Shown piece by piece: positions 43,981 through 56,600 of a stretch of 64,000 bases of DNA. The position numbers were made by a program, and so were the translations under genes. Origin of the DNA: Diadema setosum (lineage: Eukaryota; Echinodermata; Echinoidea; Diadematoida; Diadematidae); the NCBI GenBank assembly GCA_033980235.1, contig CM067067.1, forward strand, positions 25,891,603-25,955,602, given 5' to 3'. The notes under the pieces were generated by a model. That model did no database searches and had not been told where the DNA came from. It saw nothing but the letters and a program-made list of their open reading frames with translations. Every line of letters begins with the position of its first letter. Positions within the stretch are counted from its first letter, which is position 1.

Positions 43981-44879
43981 ATGATGACAAGCACATACAT
44001 TTCTGGGGTGCATTACATTGTCTTGAACTCTGCATGCAACATACTTTTTCTTTTTCCTTAAAAAAAAAATCAATATGTAACATCATTTCAAAGCCTACCT
44101 TGCAAGGCCACATCAAAGTGATATAAGACTTCATCCTATGCACTGTGAGATGCATTGAGCAACAGTAGAGACTGGAGAGAAGCCTTTTGTGAAGCAACTC
44201 TAACTAATAAGTCAAAATGACAGTGAGTAAAAACACTAAAAATAACTGAACGAAATTTGACAGTCCTTTCACTTCTCTTCTCTTGAAATGGAATAAATAT
44301 GTGAAATGTGTTACAATGCATGACACAATAAACATTAAAGTAATTAAAGCACTCAAACCTAAAGCAAGAACATTAACAGAAACATCTGAATGTAAAGTAT
44401 GACTATTACTGACCTATAGTCAAGAACGAGAGGCATGTAGCATAGGCCTACTAGTAAAGTACTGAACCACATAACACTCTGATAACTCAGTCAAGAGGTA
44501 CTAAGCATGAAACAAAACAAATCCTTTCATAACCATTGTTACAAGTCATTTCTCCCCTGATTTTTCTATTGCTATTGTTACGCCCTACTCAAGAATCTGG
44601 GCTACTACCGACAGACAAAAGGGAGTTATGAACACCTGGACAGAACATTCCTGTGTATAGAAATCTGGCCTAGCAACAATACATTGCTGAAATCATACAG
44701 TGTCTGGCTGCCAGTGTGGAGCAGCACTGTGCTGGGGAAGCTACAGGTGTTTGCACAGAACAATGCAAGTTGATTTAATACATAGGGGCAATACAACCAC
44801 ATGTCATACTGGCTTCTAAGAAGCAACCTCAGTGGCTATGCAGCAGTTGCAGGGCAGCAGTTAGACTGCAGGGTCTGCT

Positions 44880-45215
44880 GGAAAAGGCTTGAGCAGACGA
44901 TATGAGGTCGGATACCGGCAGTTTTTAGTCACCAAACTATGGCGTTAACTTGGGTCATTCGGGTGTACGTAGACAACCCGTGCACGCCGTGCAAAGATAA
45001 CCCCAGCTCGTGACAATGTGTTCGGGCCACTTCGGACAAGGAAGGACCCGCCGTGTACTACACGTCCAGTTGGAAACCGTCCCTTCGACAAGGTCTTGCA
45101 CTCCGTCTTCGCAGCGAACTGTTTCGCGTTCGACTTCGACGATCACGGAGACAACTTCAGCATGACAATACCAGGTTTTGTTTATCCCGAAAGGAACACT
45201 TTGGACTGTTAATAA
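44880..45215. other. Compositionally distinct, CpG-rich segment
   Basis: Unlike the AT-rich flanks, this ~330 bp is rich in CpG and has a short plus frame (MFGPLRTRKDPPCTTRPVGN, ending FVYPERNTLDC) and an overlapping minus frame. I recognise neither. It could be an exon, a promoter island or a repeat fragment. Confidence 0.3.
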
Positions 45216-46883
45216 TCAAACCCCAATTATAAACTGTGCGCACAGGTAGTATAAACTGACGAGTTATCGCAAATGTTGAGTTTAATCAAAGACGCTTATG
45301 CAAAATCATATCAGTAACCGGAGTAAAGTTTAGGCAATATTCATGGCCATATTGCAAAATATTTGTTAAGTTTTCTCTATGCTATGAATAGTTAGGAGAT
45401 TGATATGAAGCCGGCGTTTAAGCATTACGTCGTTAGAGTGAGATTTGAGGTGTCATGGTAAGCATTGACTGAACTGTGTGCATGGGCGTATGTGACGTGT
45501 CTGTGCGCTGTGTTGTTTCTTGTACCACCACCTTATTTGTATTTAAATTGAAAGACCGGAAATAAAGCTCATAATTTCCGGAATTATGGTGTTTTGTGCT
45601 TACTTTGTCCGAGTCCTGTATTCAAGGAGTCACACTGGACCAACAAGCAATCACACGCTCTCACCGGCTGTGACAACCATTCCTGTCTGATTAATTTCTT
45701 TTTCTTTTAAAGTTTAACACTTTTTTTTTTTTCTGCCGTTTGGCAGCAAACCCGTGCAAAGTAACATTAAGCAGTATCAGGAAATTTTCTTTGCTCAATA
45801 AAAGCCAATCTTTAAATCATCATCATGAATTTTCTATATACATGTACTTAGGTACACCATAGTGGAAAATCATCAGATTGCACAGGAATATGGTAAGAGT
45901 TTGAATTGCTCACAAGCTGCAACAACTTAGCAATAATGACTTGTCAAAGGAGACATAGTATTTCTACAACGGCCAGTGGATTAAAAGAATTATTTAATAT
46001 TATTCACTGGTAAAAAACTTTAAAACAGTAAAAGAAGAGTTGTGTAACAATGACATTGCCTTCACATATGTAACTGTTAACAACATCAAGTTTATGAAAA
46101 CACTGAAATTCAAATTCCATAACTTCCTTGTACTTTGTGCAATATGACTGAATCTGTTTTGTATACTTGACTATACTCTTTCTATTACTGTCCACTTCAA
46201 CACACACAAAAAAAGGGTTTCCCTTTACACTGTACTCATGTAGATCTTGCTGAAGACAGACACCTGCCAATTTTCCTGTTAAAGGAAGTCCCTGAGACCA
46301 TGACATACAGGAAGGATACTAATAACTTTGATAAGTGAGAGTGATTTTTTTTTTTTCATGGCTAGCACTGGGCCTGATCATGACAGATTCATCACAAGCA
46401 GAACTGACTCAATGTATGTCTAAACATAATGCATATACCAGGCATAAGAGGTTCTGGTTAAAACTATGTGCATGAGGTGACTTCAATAGTACAATTTTTC
46501 TGAGGGATATGGCTCCAAAGAAAATAGTGTTATTGAAGTCACCGAAGGCATATAGTTTAAGAAGAACCTCCAAAAATGGCTTGGTATATTCGTTCTATAT
46601 CCCTGTGATGTCTCATACACTAAAATATGTACTTGTGACAAGGATGGTGCACATGTCCTCGGCAAATATTCCCATGGCAGCAGGATGTACATTTTTTTAA
46701 TGATTTCGACAGGGAAATAGTTGAATCAGGATTTTCATAGTGGAAATATGGTTTGTCACTTTCATTGCCCTTGACCAATCAAGAACAAGAAATGATTTGT
46801 GAGGGATATAATAATAAACACTGGTTCACGACAATGGAGTTTCTCTGACACATTGCAGGAATGGGATGGTTCCTCTGGGAAAT

Positions 46884-47074
46884 ACAGTGTACTCCCATTG
46901 TAACGAACACAGTTATAACGAAATTCCGGTTACAATGAAATAAAAATTCAGGCCACAACATTATCCTCTCTTTGCTTTTTTTCATTGTTTATTTGTTTGG
47001 TTATAACAAAATTTCGAAATAAGGAAAGAAAATTGCCAGTCCCGAGGACTTCGTTATAACGGGGGAATCCACTG
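46884..47074. mobile_element. GTTATAACG-type MITE, copy 3
   Basis: Starts TACAGTGTACTCCCATTGT and ends CGGGGGAATCCACTG with flanking TA. The inner GTTATAACG / CGTTATAAC arms are inverted. Directly followed by another MITE. Confidence 0.8.
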
Positions 47075-47078
47075 TATA

Positions 47079-47239
47079 CAGTGGCGGATCCAGGTGGGGG
47101 CGCCCCGGACTTGCGTCCCCCTTTATTTTTTTGTTGAAACAAAAGAAATAAAAAGAAAAAATGGTGGGGGGCATGCACCCTCCCTCCTTTTAATTTTGTT
47201 ATGGCACCTCCCCTTTATGAAATTCCTGGATCCGCCCCT
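47079..47239. mobile_element. GTGGCGGATCCAGG-type MITE, copy C
   Basis: CAGTGGCGGATCCAGGTGGG at left and AATTCCTGGATCCGCCCCTA at right. It shares TA with the preceding MITE. Confidence 0.8.
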
Positions 47240-47604
47240 AATATAATATGTGCACATCTCCAAATCACTGACAAGTACTAGCACAATGCATCCATTTTGT
47301 CAAGAAAAGGATGAGCTGCTGAGACTATGCCCGATGTCTATTTTCTCACCAAAAACCTGTCAAACAGACTCAAATATCTTCCATAAGATAGTGCCTGGAT
47401 ACATTCTCTATCATCACGCACAGATGTCATGACCACAAAAAAAGTCTGATGACCACATTTTACTACAGTACTAATATTGCACATGTCCAGTGTAGATTTG
47501 CATCACGACGTCTCTTCCTAAATGTGCTATACAATGTACTGAAGGCAGGCAAGTCCTCGAGGATTCTCATTTACGCCAGAAAGTGAAAACTGGCCTGTTT
47601 ATCA

Positions 47605-47655
47605 TCAAGTCATGGTATTACTGTCAGTTCTTGATTTAACCAGAGGCAGATACCA
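47605..47655 (-). CDS. Rieske-DUF455 exon 12 (C terminus)
   Basis: WYLPLVKSRTDSNTMT then TGA. The WY-x-PL ending is typical for DUF455. The acceptor is CATTTACAG. Too short for ordinary ORF detection. Confidence 0.85.
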   Translation of the reverse strand, partial: WYLPLVKSRTDSNTMT

Positions 47656-50600
47656 CTGTAAATGAAGATGGAAGAGATCAAAACGAAAACCATCAATATT
47701 AGACAAATGTCTACCACTACCCCCCCCCCAAAAAAAACAATAACGTAACAAAAGAAATACTCCCCTCAATATATCATTCAAATGCTACGTGCCTCATATA
47801 ATTATTAATTCATATTTATTGCATATCAGTGTACAGTATGTGTGTACACAGGTACACATGTATGTGAGTATGTAAGTTGGCATGTATACATAAACATTCA
47901 TGACAACATAACAGATATTTAATGGTGTAAACTGGTTATATACTGGTGCTGCTTCTTGACAGACTTACAAATTTAATAAGACAGTGATTTGAGAGTATTC
48001 TGGGGTCTCAGCAGAGAAGATAATTGCATGATAGTGGGCAGAATATTTATAAATGTTCCTTCCTAAAACTTGAGACTTGTAATCCACCTCAGTAGTATTT
48101 CAAACCCTCCAGATACAATATTCTGTATGTACCCTCCACAGCAAGTAAGCATACATTGACTGAGTGATTATTCATGAATAAAGAATGCATCTTTTTTGCT
48201 ATCTGTGACAATCATAAGTAAACTCTTCTTGTGGCTGGCTGATTATACTCATATGGAGTGGCAAATACTTAGAGAATGGTGCATTGCAATCACAACTGCA
48301 GTGCTACATATCCCAAGTAAGCAAAAGTAATTAAGTCAGTGATTTTCAATGACAGATTCCTCTAAAGTATATCACTCATTCAATTGTGAATATATCTGCC
48401 AATTATTGACCACACAGGGTAAGAACATGCTAGTCTTTACCTCTCTTGTCATGCCGGCAGTTTCACGCCCTTTCTCATTGAACGGCGGTTTGAGGTGGCC
48501 TCTGTAAAGAAAGACAGTGATATGGCAGCAATGAATGATTACTGGTAGTCACAAAGTGAACACTATATGCAATGCATTTCAATTCTAGAATAACGATTAT
48601 CAAATTTTCATGTCATTAACGTTGCTCGCAGCAATGACATTACTGTTGTCATCATCATAATTATTAGAAGTAGTAAAATTCTTAATAGTAATGGTAATAA
48701 GAGCAATACTATTTCCATCTGGAATGGCTTTCAAAACAGAATGAATGGGAGTGAAATTTCATCCTCTTCCTCCAAACAAAGGACAAAGAAGACAAAGAAA
48801 ACTAATTACAAAGTGACAAAGCATTCAGTTATATTGAATGAAGAAATACAAACAAAAGATACATGCACAACACCCCCTCCTCCATTATAAAGTGCAGCCA
48901 TGTCTTTGCATTCAGGAACAGAAAAAAAGTGCTACATAAATGCCAAACTGGTAAATGGCACTGTCTGACATGTAATAGGGAACTGAGAAACATATCTCTG
49001 CATTTACATGCTGAATATTGCAACACTCACTACACTATTTTAAACAGTTCCAGCACACATTGCCAAAATCAAGTACAGATTGTGGCATTTGTCAAAATGC
49101 AGTTCATGGTTAACATGACACCCACCTGAAGTGAGCTCGAACCAATTCATGGAACTTAGGGATGCAGTCAATGGGAGGGTTACTGTGCCTGCACACGTAG
49201 GTAAACCACTTCAACCCAGCAGCGACGTGTGTGATCTCATCAGTGTAGATAACTTCCAGGATGTCAACAGACTCCCTGTCTCCCTGACGTGCAAAGCGCT
49301 CTTGGGTCTTAGGATGGACATCTAGACCCCTGCAAGTTTTACAAAAAACAAACAAATGTATTTTGCACATTACACACAGCTTTGCTATATGTTATATTGC
49401 TATCTAAAGCAGAATATTCTTGAGTTGTTACTTTGTGTATTCTGAATTGATTGTTGCATTTTGTTATTCTGTTGCAGGACCCCCAAGAATAACATTGTAT
49501 AAACTACTGATGGGGCTACCCTGGTTAAAGGGAAGATAAACCCCAAGAGCAATGTGGATTGAGTGAAAGCATCAACATTAGTAGAACACATCAGTGAAAG
49601 TTTGAAGAAAATCGGACAATCGATGCAAAAGTTATGAATTTTTAAAGTTTTGGTGTTGGAACCGCTGGATGAGGAGACTATTAGAGGTTATGACGTATGA
49701 GTGGACAACAATACCAAGAAAATATAAAGAAAATTCTACAAAAATCCATTTTTCATGAAAATTACAAATTCCATCAACTTGATATTGACATAATGTTAAG
49801 GGTAGCAATTATTCCCCCTGCTTTCTGAAAGAGGTTGGTCCATTGCTCTTTCATGATTCTAGAAAAGTGAATTTTTGTTGAATTTCCTTTATATTTTCTT
49901 TGTATTGTTGTCCACTCATACGTCATATCCTCTAGTAGTCTCCTCATCCAGCGGTTCCAACACCAAAACTTTAAAAATTCATAACTTTTGCATCGATTGT
50001 CCGATTTTCCTCAAACTTTCACTGATGTGTTCTACTAATGTTGCTGCTTTCACTCAATCCACATTGCTCTTGGGTTTATCTTCCCTTTAAAGAATAATGA
50101 ATGAGTGAATGAATGAATGAATGAACGAATGAATGAACGAACGAACGAGCGAACGAACGAGCGAACGAACGAACGAACGAACAAATAAATTAGCAAACAA
50201 ACTAGAGGACAGAGTCTCTCCTGGCATCCTTGCAAAAAAAAAATGAACTTGTGTCTTTCTGTCACCAAACATGAGTTGTCCGGTATAAAACTAGAAGAGG
50301 AAAACAGACAGACAAATTATGTTTCTGCATTTGTTTATTCTCATTAAGCACTATCATGATCAGTCTTCCTGATTGCTACATCTTTCAAATGTCTTTGCCT
50401 GTGTGTACAGAACATACCTAAATTGGGGTGTTCCTCTCTCATTTTGTTTAGTCTTTTGAACACTGATGGTACAGTGTTGACTTACTGCTTCATCAAAATT
50501 TATTATTAGCATTGATTTTGCACACACTTTTGTTGTTTTTTAAACATCTTCAAGCAAAGCAAAGAAGAATAAGAACAATCTGTGGCAATATAAACTGATA

Positions 50601-53600
50601 GAGTGAACACACTCTAGCCTATGAAATGACTGGTACATTTTAGCCTTTCTACTTCATCCGAAGATTTCCCTGCACACATTTGGATGCCACATCAGTAGTC
50701 AAGACTATCAAGGCTATTACAAACACGGATCAGCGAGAAGCCTAAATGGATTAGACATGTCTGTTCATACGCACACAGGGAAATATCAATGCAAATCTCA
50801 TGCATGGAGTCAACATGATAGTTTACTCAGTAGAACTTGCCTATCTCAAAAGGTGACAATTCTAACAGTTAGTATGAGCACACAGAGGCTCTTCTCAGTA
50901 TCACTGATGCTTTGACAATACTACTAAGTGTTTAAGTCAAAACATTATTGATCGTTGAACATGATAAGGACTGGAATGAACTATATTTTGCAACTTTGTT
51001 GATTTACCTTGCTTCATGCACCATGTGTACTACAGCCAGCCGCGCGAGTAGATCATCATTAGTCTCACTCGCAGACTGCCAAAGCCCTGCAAGTTGAACA
51101 AAAACATCAAGGTTGGATTTGAATCAACTTTCATAAAAATCAGTCCTTTTAGAGCATATTCTCCTTTTAAGGACACTATCAGAAATATTAAGCTACTTAT
51201 TCTAGTCTGAATCTACTCTTCTATTAAGACTCATTCTACCACGCTAAGAATGCATGAATATTTTATACAAAGTGGTGAAATACAGGCACAAGTCAATGTT
51301 TGAAAAAAATTGAAAAAGTTTTAGTTCTTTTATTTCCCAAGATACGACTTACTTAACCTACAATGGTTGCCTATTGGCACTGTAAATAGGGGTCTTTTTG
51401 TGAATTTGATATCAATCAAGACATGCAAAAGTACTTCACTATTAAAACTTACTTCACATAAACACGAAGAACAAATATCAAAATTTGTTACTTGTGTCAG
51501 TTTTGGTAAATCTGACGGAATGAAACAACCTTGGAATGTTTGTTCATTTTCCATCTGAGAAGATGGCTGGATAGCCCATATTCAGCTACGTTAAGCTGGT
51601 CTTCCATGGGGTCCAGTTGGATGTGAGGTGGGACCACTTCACCGGGTTAAACACCCTGCTCTTTGCGATGAATGAATGAAGCGGGATCTTTTACGTGCAT
51701 GAGTTGTTACTCTCATACACGGGACCTCCATTTTATGTCCTATCCGAGGGACAGAGTGTTTTGCCTCTTGCTAGAGGGGACGGTATGCTTACACACAACA
51801 TTGCTCAGTCCAGACTCGGGTTCGAACCCGGGCCGCGTGATCGTGAGGCAGACGCGCTTCCGACTGAGCCAACTCACCGCCCTTTTCACTGTCCATTTCA
51901 GCTTCATCAACAAGCTACTAAGCAGAGAGCACATATAATGAAATCGCAGAAACAACAAACAAACAAACTTACCATTGTGAACTGGCAGGGCTCCAAAATG
52001 ACTCCCAAGGGCTTGTAATCTCTCACTCAGGATGGTATAATGCTGACAAGAAAGTTAAATTGCCTTTATGTCATTCAATATTGACAAAGAATATGTCTCA
52101 GAGTTCAAAGGCAAGACTATTCGTCTTCATCACAATTATTTGGGGGGCAAATACCTCAACACCTGAGTTCATTGATATTTCTGAACTCTGAACATGGTCT
52201 GCTTGCCAGTACCACTTATAGTGAAATGTGAAATTGTGTCATTTCTCTTCGTAACTGTATGCGCTTTTAGTGACTTGCCTCAAATACACGCTATTCCTGA
52301 TGGAAATATACGGTATATCAAAAAAAACCCAACAACAACAACAATCAGATTTCTGCATCAATAACTTTCAATATGATTGAACTGTCTGAATGCTATTTCA
52401 GGGTCTAAAAATATATCATCTGAACAATATTTTGTGAAGAACCCCATTCTTCAATTTGGTTAAGTGGTCACAGAGACATGTGGATCATAGTAAAGCATGT
52501 CTCTGTTTCTTCCAAGTTCAGCACTTGGGATGTTCTTGGACCTGAATATCAATGTGTAAACACAATGGACAGAACTTGGAGGGAAGGGATTCCTGACATG
52601 CACTACAAGATCCTCATTTCTCTTTGACCACTGAAGCAAATCAGATGGGGTTGTCTGTAAGATGTGGGTAATGAGTTATAGTTTCACACCCTGAAATTGT
52701 ATTTGAATTGATTCACTGTTTTTAAAGTTATCGTTGCAGAGGTCCCATTGTGTTTTGGGTTTTGTTTTTGTTTTTGTTTTTGTTTTTTTTTTTTGGGGGG
52801 GGGAGGGGAACATACGGTATATCTTTAAACTCATAAACAGCTGTAGAGAAATAGAATAAACAGCATCGTTAAAGCGATTGATAACTTAGTCTCATTGAGC
52901 ATTAGGAGACTTGCTGTCAATTAATCAGAGACACACACATTCACTAAACTCCAGTTTCTACAAATGTGAGGACTTGTACAAATTACTGCTGTGGTTAGAA
53001 CATCGCCAGCGCAGAAATAAACTGCTACAATATACCATGATAGGAAATTCAACAGTCTTGAGCACAAGTACCTTGGCCTCTTCTTCCGCCACCCTGATGA
53101 AGTCTGTGAAGAATTCCCGAGGAAGTCTGGATCCATCACCAAGGACGAAGGTAGAAAATCGCGCCACAATGTCCCACGCCAGGTCAATGGCCCACTGTTC
53201 AATGTTGGCTAGTGAGTGCAGAACGGCTATCCTGCTTTGCTGACAGTTCGAAGATGAAATAAGAGAGAAAGGTCTTTGAGGTAACAAAAATCGTATAAAA
53301 TTGGCAGACAAAACCTTACACGTTCTGAAGACATTGGAGAGACAAGGTACCAGTATGCAGTCTGGCAATAAAGACCAAATCCTGCTATCTATCCCAAAGG
53401 ATTCTTACTTATACAGGAGACAAATCCTTGGCTGCTGCTTCACGCCTATGGAATCAGCTCCCCCAGAGGATCCGGGAATCACCATCTATGGCAGTTTTCC
53501 AAAAGTCTTTAAAGACTTTTCTTTTCAATAATTGATGAATCAATTACGTACATTTTGTACTTTTCATCTATTATTTTTCCTACTCCTTTAATGTAAGTTT

Positions 53601-56600
53601 GATATCATTTTGTAAAGCGCTGTGAAACAAGTTCATTTGTTGTAAGAGTGCAATAAAAGTGCATGTACCAATATTGTATTGTAACAATGAGATCAAACTA
53701 GCATGTCCTAATGTTCAATACATGCATAAAGATTTTGAAATACGTAAGAATACATGCCTTATATTTCTCAGGGTTGTTATTTTTGTGAATTGTGCACATC
53801 AAGTGCTACTTTGCAAATTTCAGAACATGCAAAAATATTGACTCTGATCATGACATGAATGCGACGCACACAGCACACACATACTGGTATGCAGTACACA
53901 GTAGACGCGCAATAATACTGTATTCCACATAACCATTCGAAAAATTGCTGAAAAGCCCCCGATTTTTGTGAGAAATTAGACTTGCTAAAAATAAGATGCA
54001 TACAGTAGCATGCAAATCTTCATTATATTGGTAATAATGATGATGATGATGAAGATGATGATGATGATGATGATGATGATAACAATAATAAATACACTAA
54101 TACTACTTGGAATACTGAAAAAAAAAAAGAAATCAAAGTTCAATGATAGCAGTCAAAATCTAGAACTTACAAGTCTGAAGTTTTACCGCGATATTCCATC
54201 TGAGAAGTTTGACATCTGATACAAACACAATATATTATACACAGAGCAATTTCTATTGTACTGTTTTACAAACTATTTTGCTTTGACAAAGTATGGAACT
54301 CCTATAAGATTTCACTTTAAAGGGATGGTAGAGTATTGGTGGAGATGAGAATTGGGCTTTTAACTTTTTGCGAGATACCAAGAAAACACTTATGATCTAG
54401 TACAGAGCATACCATTTTAAGAGGAATTCAAAGTTTATTTGATGAAAAATGACGACAAAGTAAAACAAAGCGATCGTACTGAAGTGTGGGTCCCACACTT
54501 TACTAGAATCGCTGTTTTCTGGATATCTCAGCCATTTCAAAACCAATTTTCATCAGATAAACGTTGAATTCCTCGTAGAATTACATGCTCTTTCATATTT
54601 CATAAGCGGTTTCTCATTATCTCACAAAAAAATGTTAGAAACCTGAAATTAGGTCTCAACCCAAACTAAATGATTCCTTTAATTCATATATTTACTATGT
54701 CTGGAGAGCTCATAACCCACATATTTATGATACCCTCCAGACATTTCATACTTTACAAAGTTTCCATGCAGGAACAAAAAAAAAAAAAAAAAGAGAGAGA
54801 GAGAGAGAGACTAAAGCTAATGCAAATATCTGTGCTCCTGTACATTACTCATTCACAAACTTGGTTTGGTAGTCTGACAATACACTGCATTGAATGCCAG
54901 ATGCAATTTGTGAAAGGTTCATCCAATCATGTCATGAAAAAGACCATTGGCACCAATTTGCGAAAGTTTCATGCCACAAATGTTCCTGGTTTTATGGCAT
55001 GTGGGTGACAAAAGATGACACACTCACCAGTGTTCCTCCTCTCCCTCTCTTGATCTTGCCTGGTTGCAGGATTTGCAGCTTTTCATCCCGAGATGGCTCA
55101 CAGGGTGGTGTGCACTCGCCAACATCGCTGATTTCTCCTCCCAGCCACTTCTGCTGTACATCTCTTGTGATTTGCACCTGAATTTCATTGGACAAAACAG
55201 TGCAATGAAGATGAACTGTTGCTTTCATGCAATTCTACCACTAAGACAGCCCAATTCACCTGAAACTAGCTACCTATTCAGTGCAATAGTATGCTGATGA
55301 ATCATTAAACATTTCTAAGAAACATACATGTGCATTGCTTCATTATTGCGTAATCCCCAATTGGCTTATGATTTGGCTATGATATCTACCACAAAAAAAA
55401 GACACTAAAGGACATTTATATAATAATCTTGCTATACCATATGATACAGCATATTACATGATCTCTAAGCTTGTAATATGAAGTGTAAGGCTTGAATTTC
55501 TGCTGCATTAAAACAGGTAGTCATCAATAAGTTTCATTGGACTGCAGGAAATTCAGTAGTGGATGACGGACAGAATCTGAATCCTTTTTGTTGGAAAATC
55601 ACCTTCTTCATTGGATCTGCCTCTTGGAGGATCCTTACAGCCCACTCACATAAGCTCCCATGGTCTAATGCTTCTTCAGATACAAGCTTTGTGTCTGGTG
55701 CCCTGTCTCCTGGTACTCCTGAGGAACAAACAATACAAAACAGACAACTTATAAAGACAACAAAACAACACGATACAAGGTGCAGGAACTTATTATAATA
55801 TGTGGTACTGGGGGTTGGATAAGAAGCAAATCTGGGGTCACTGTGGCTGAATATGACAATTTTGTGGTGTGAATACAACAGCACTTGATTCAGGGAGACT
55901 GAGAAAGAAGTATTCCAGTTGAGGGATACAAACCTTTAATAAGATCAAACTATGTTTCTTTCTTTGGGTTGTTTTTGCTTTTTCCCCCCTTTTTCGGTGG
56001 TGGTGGTTTTATCCAATCCCTGCTTGAGATACAAAGCATCTTACATTAAAACATAGAACAAATGCGGACACAAGTCTATGAAATGAGCAATACATTACAT
56101 ACAAAATCACTTATACACTCTTCAGTTGACAAAATACCAGACCATGTCTTCACATCATTCATCAATGACAAATATAATGGGCATTTCATACACATTTAAA
56201 TTTACCAAAAATTTACACTTTCTGCCCACTATATCATGGCTTGGCTGTATTTCAGCATTTGTGTAGAAACATTGTGCCCCCTATACAATGCCCTCTTATA
56301 CAAATTCTACATTAAAATACCTAAAGAATATGACTGACAACTTTACTTTACACTTCCATTACACTTCCTATATCTCAACTACCTTTCATCTGTTGTATTT
56401 CACGTGCATACGGTTAACCTCCTACATGTCTAATTCAAGTCACTATAAACGTGTCAAAGTAACAATTATTTGTCCAAGGTCATGACTGTTCAGCTTTATA
56501 GATATGAAGTACCACATAAGTTACTTCAGGATATTACCGACAGATAATGAATCCCTGCAGTCATCGACCATTGCATCACTTCTTGGAACTATCAACTCAG

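Noticed and set aside
46483..46700. Overlapping open frames on both strands, one reading near a GDFN-like tetrapeptide in an alternate frame
   Set aside because: Considered as a LINE endonuclease relic, but stops and lack of other motifs leave it unsupported.
51810..51882. Possible tRNA-Val gene on the minus strand
   Set aside because: A and B boxes are good, but there is no pairing acceptor stem, and a SINE body follows directly.
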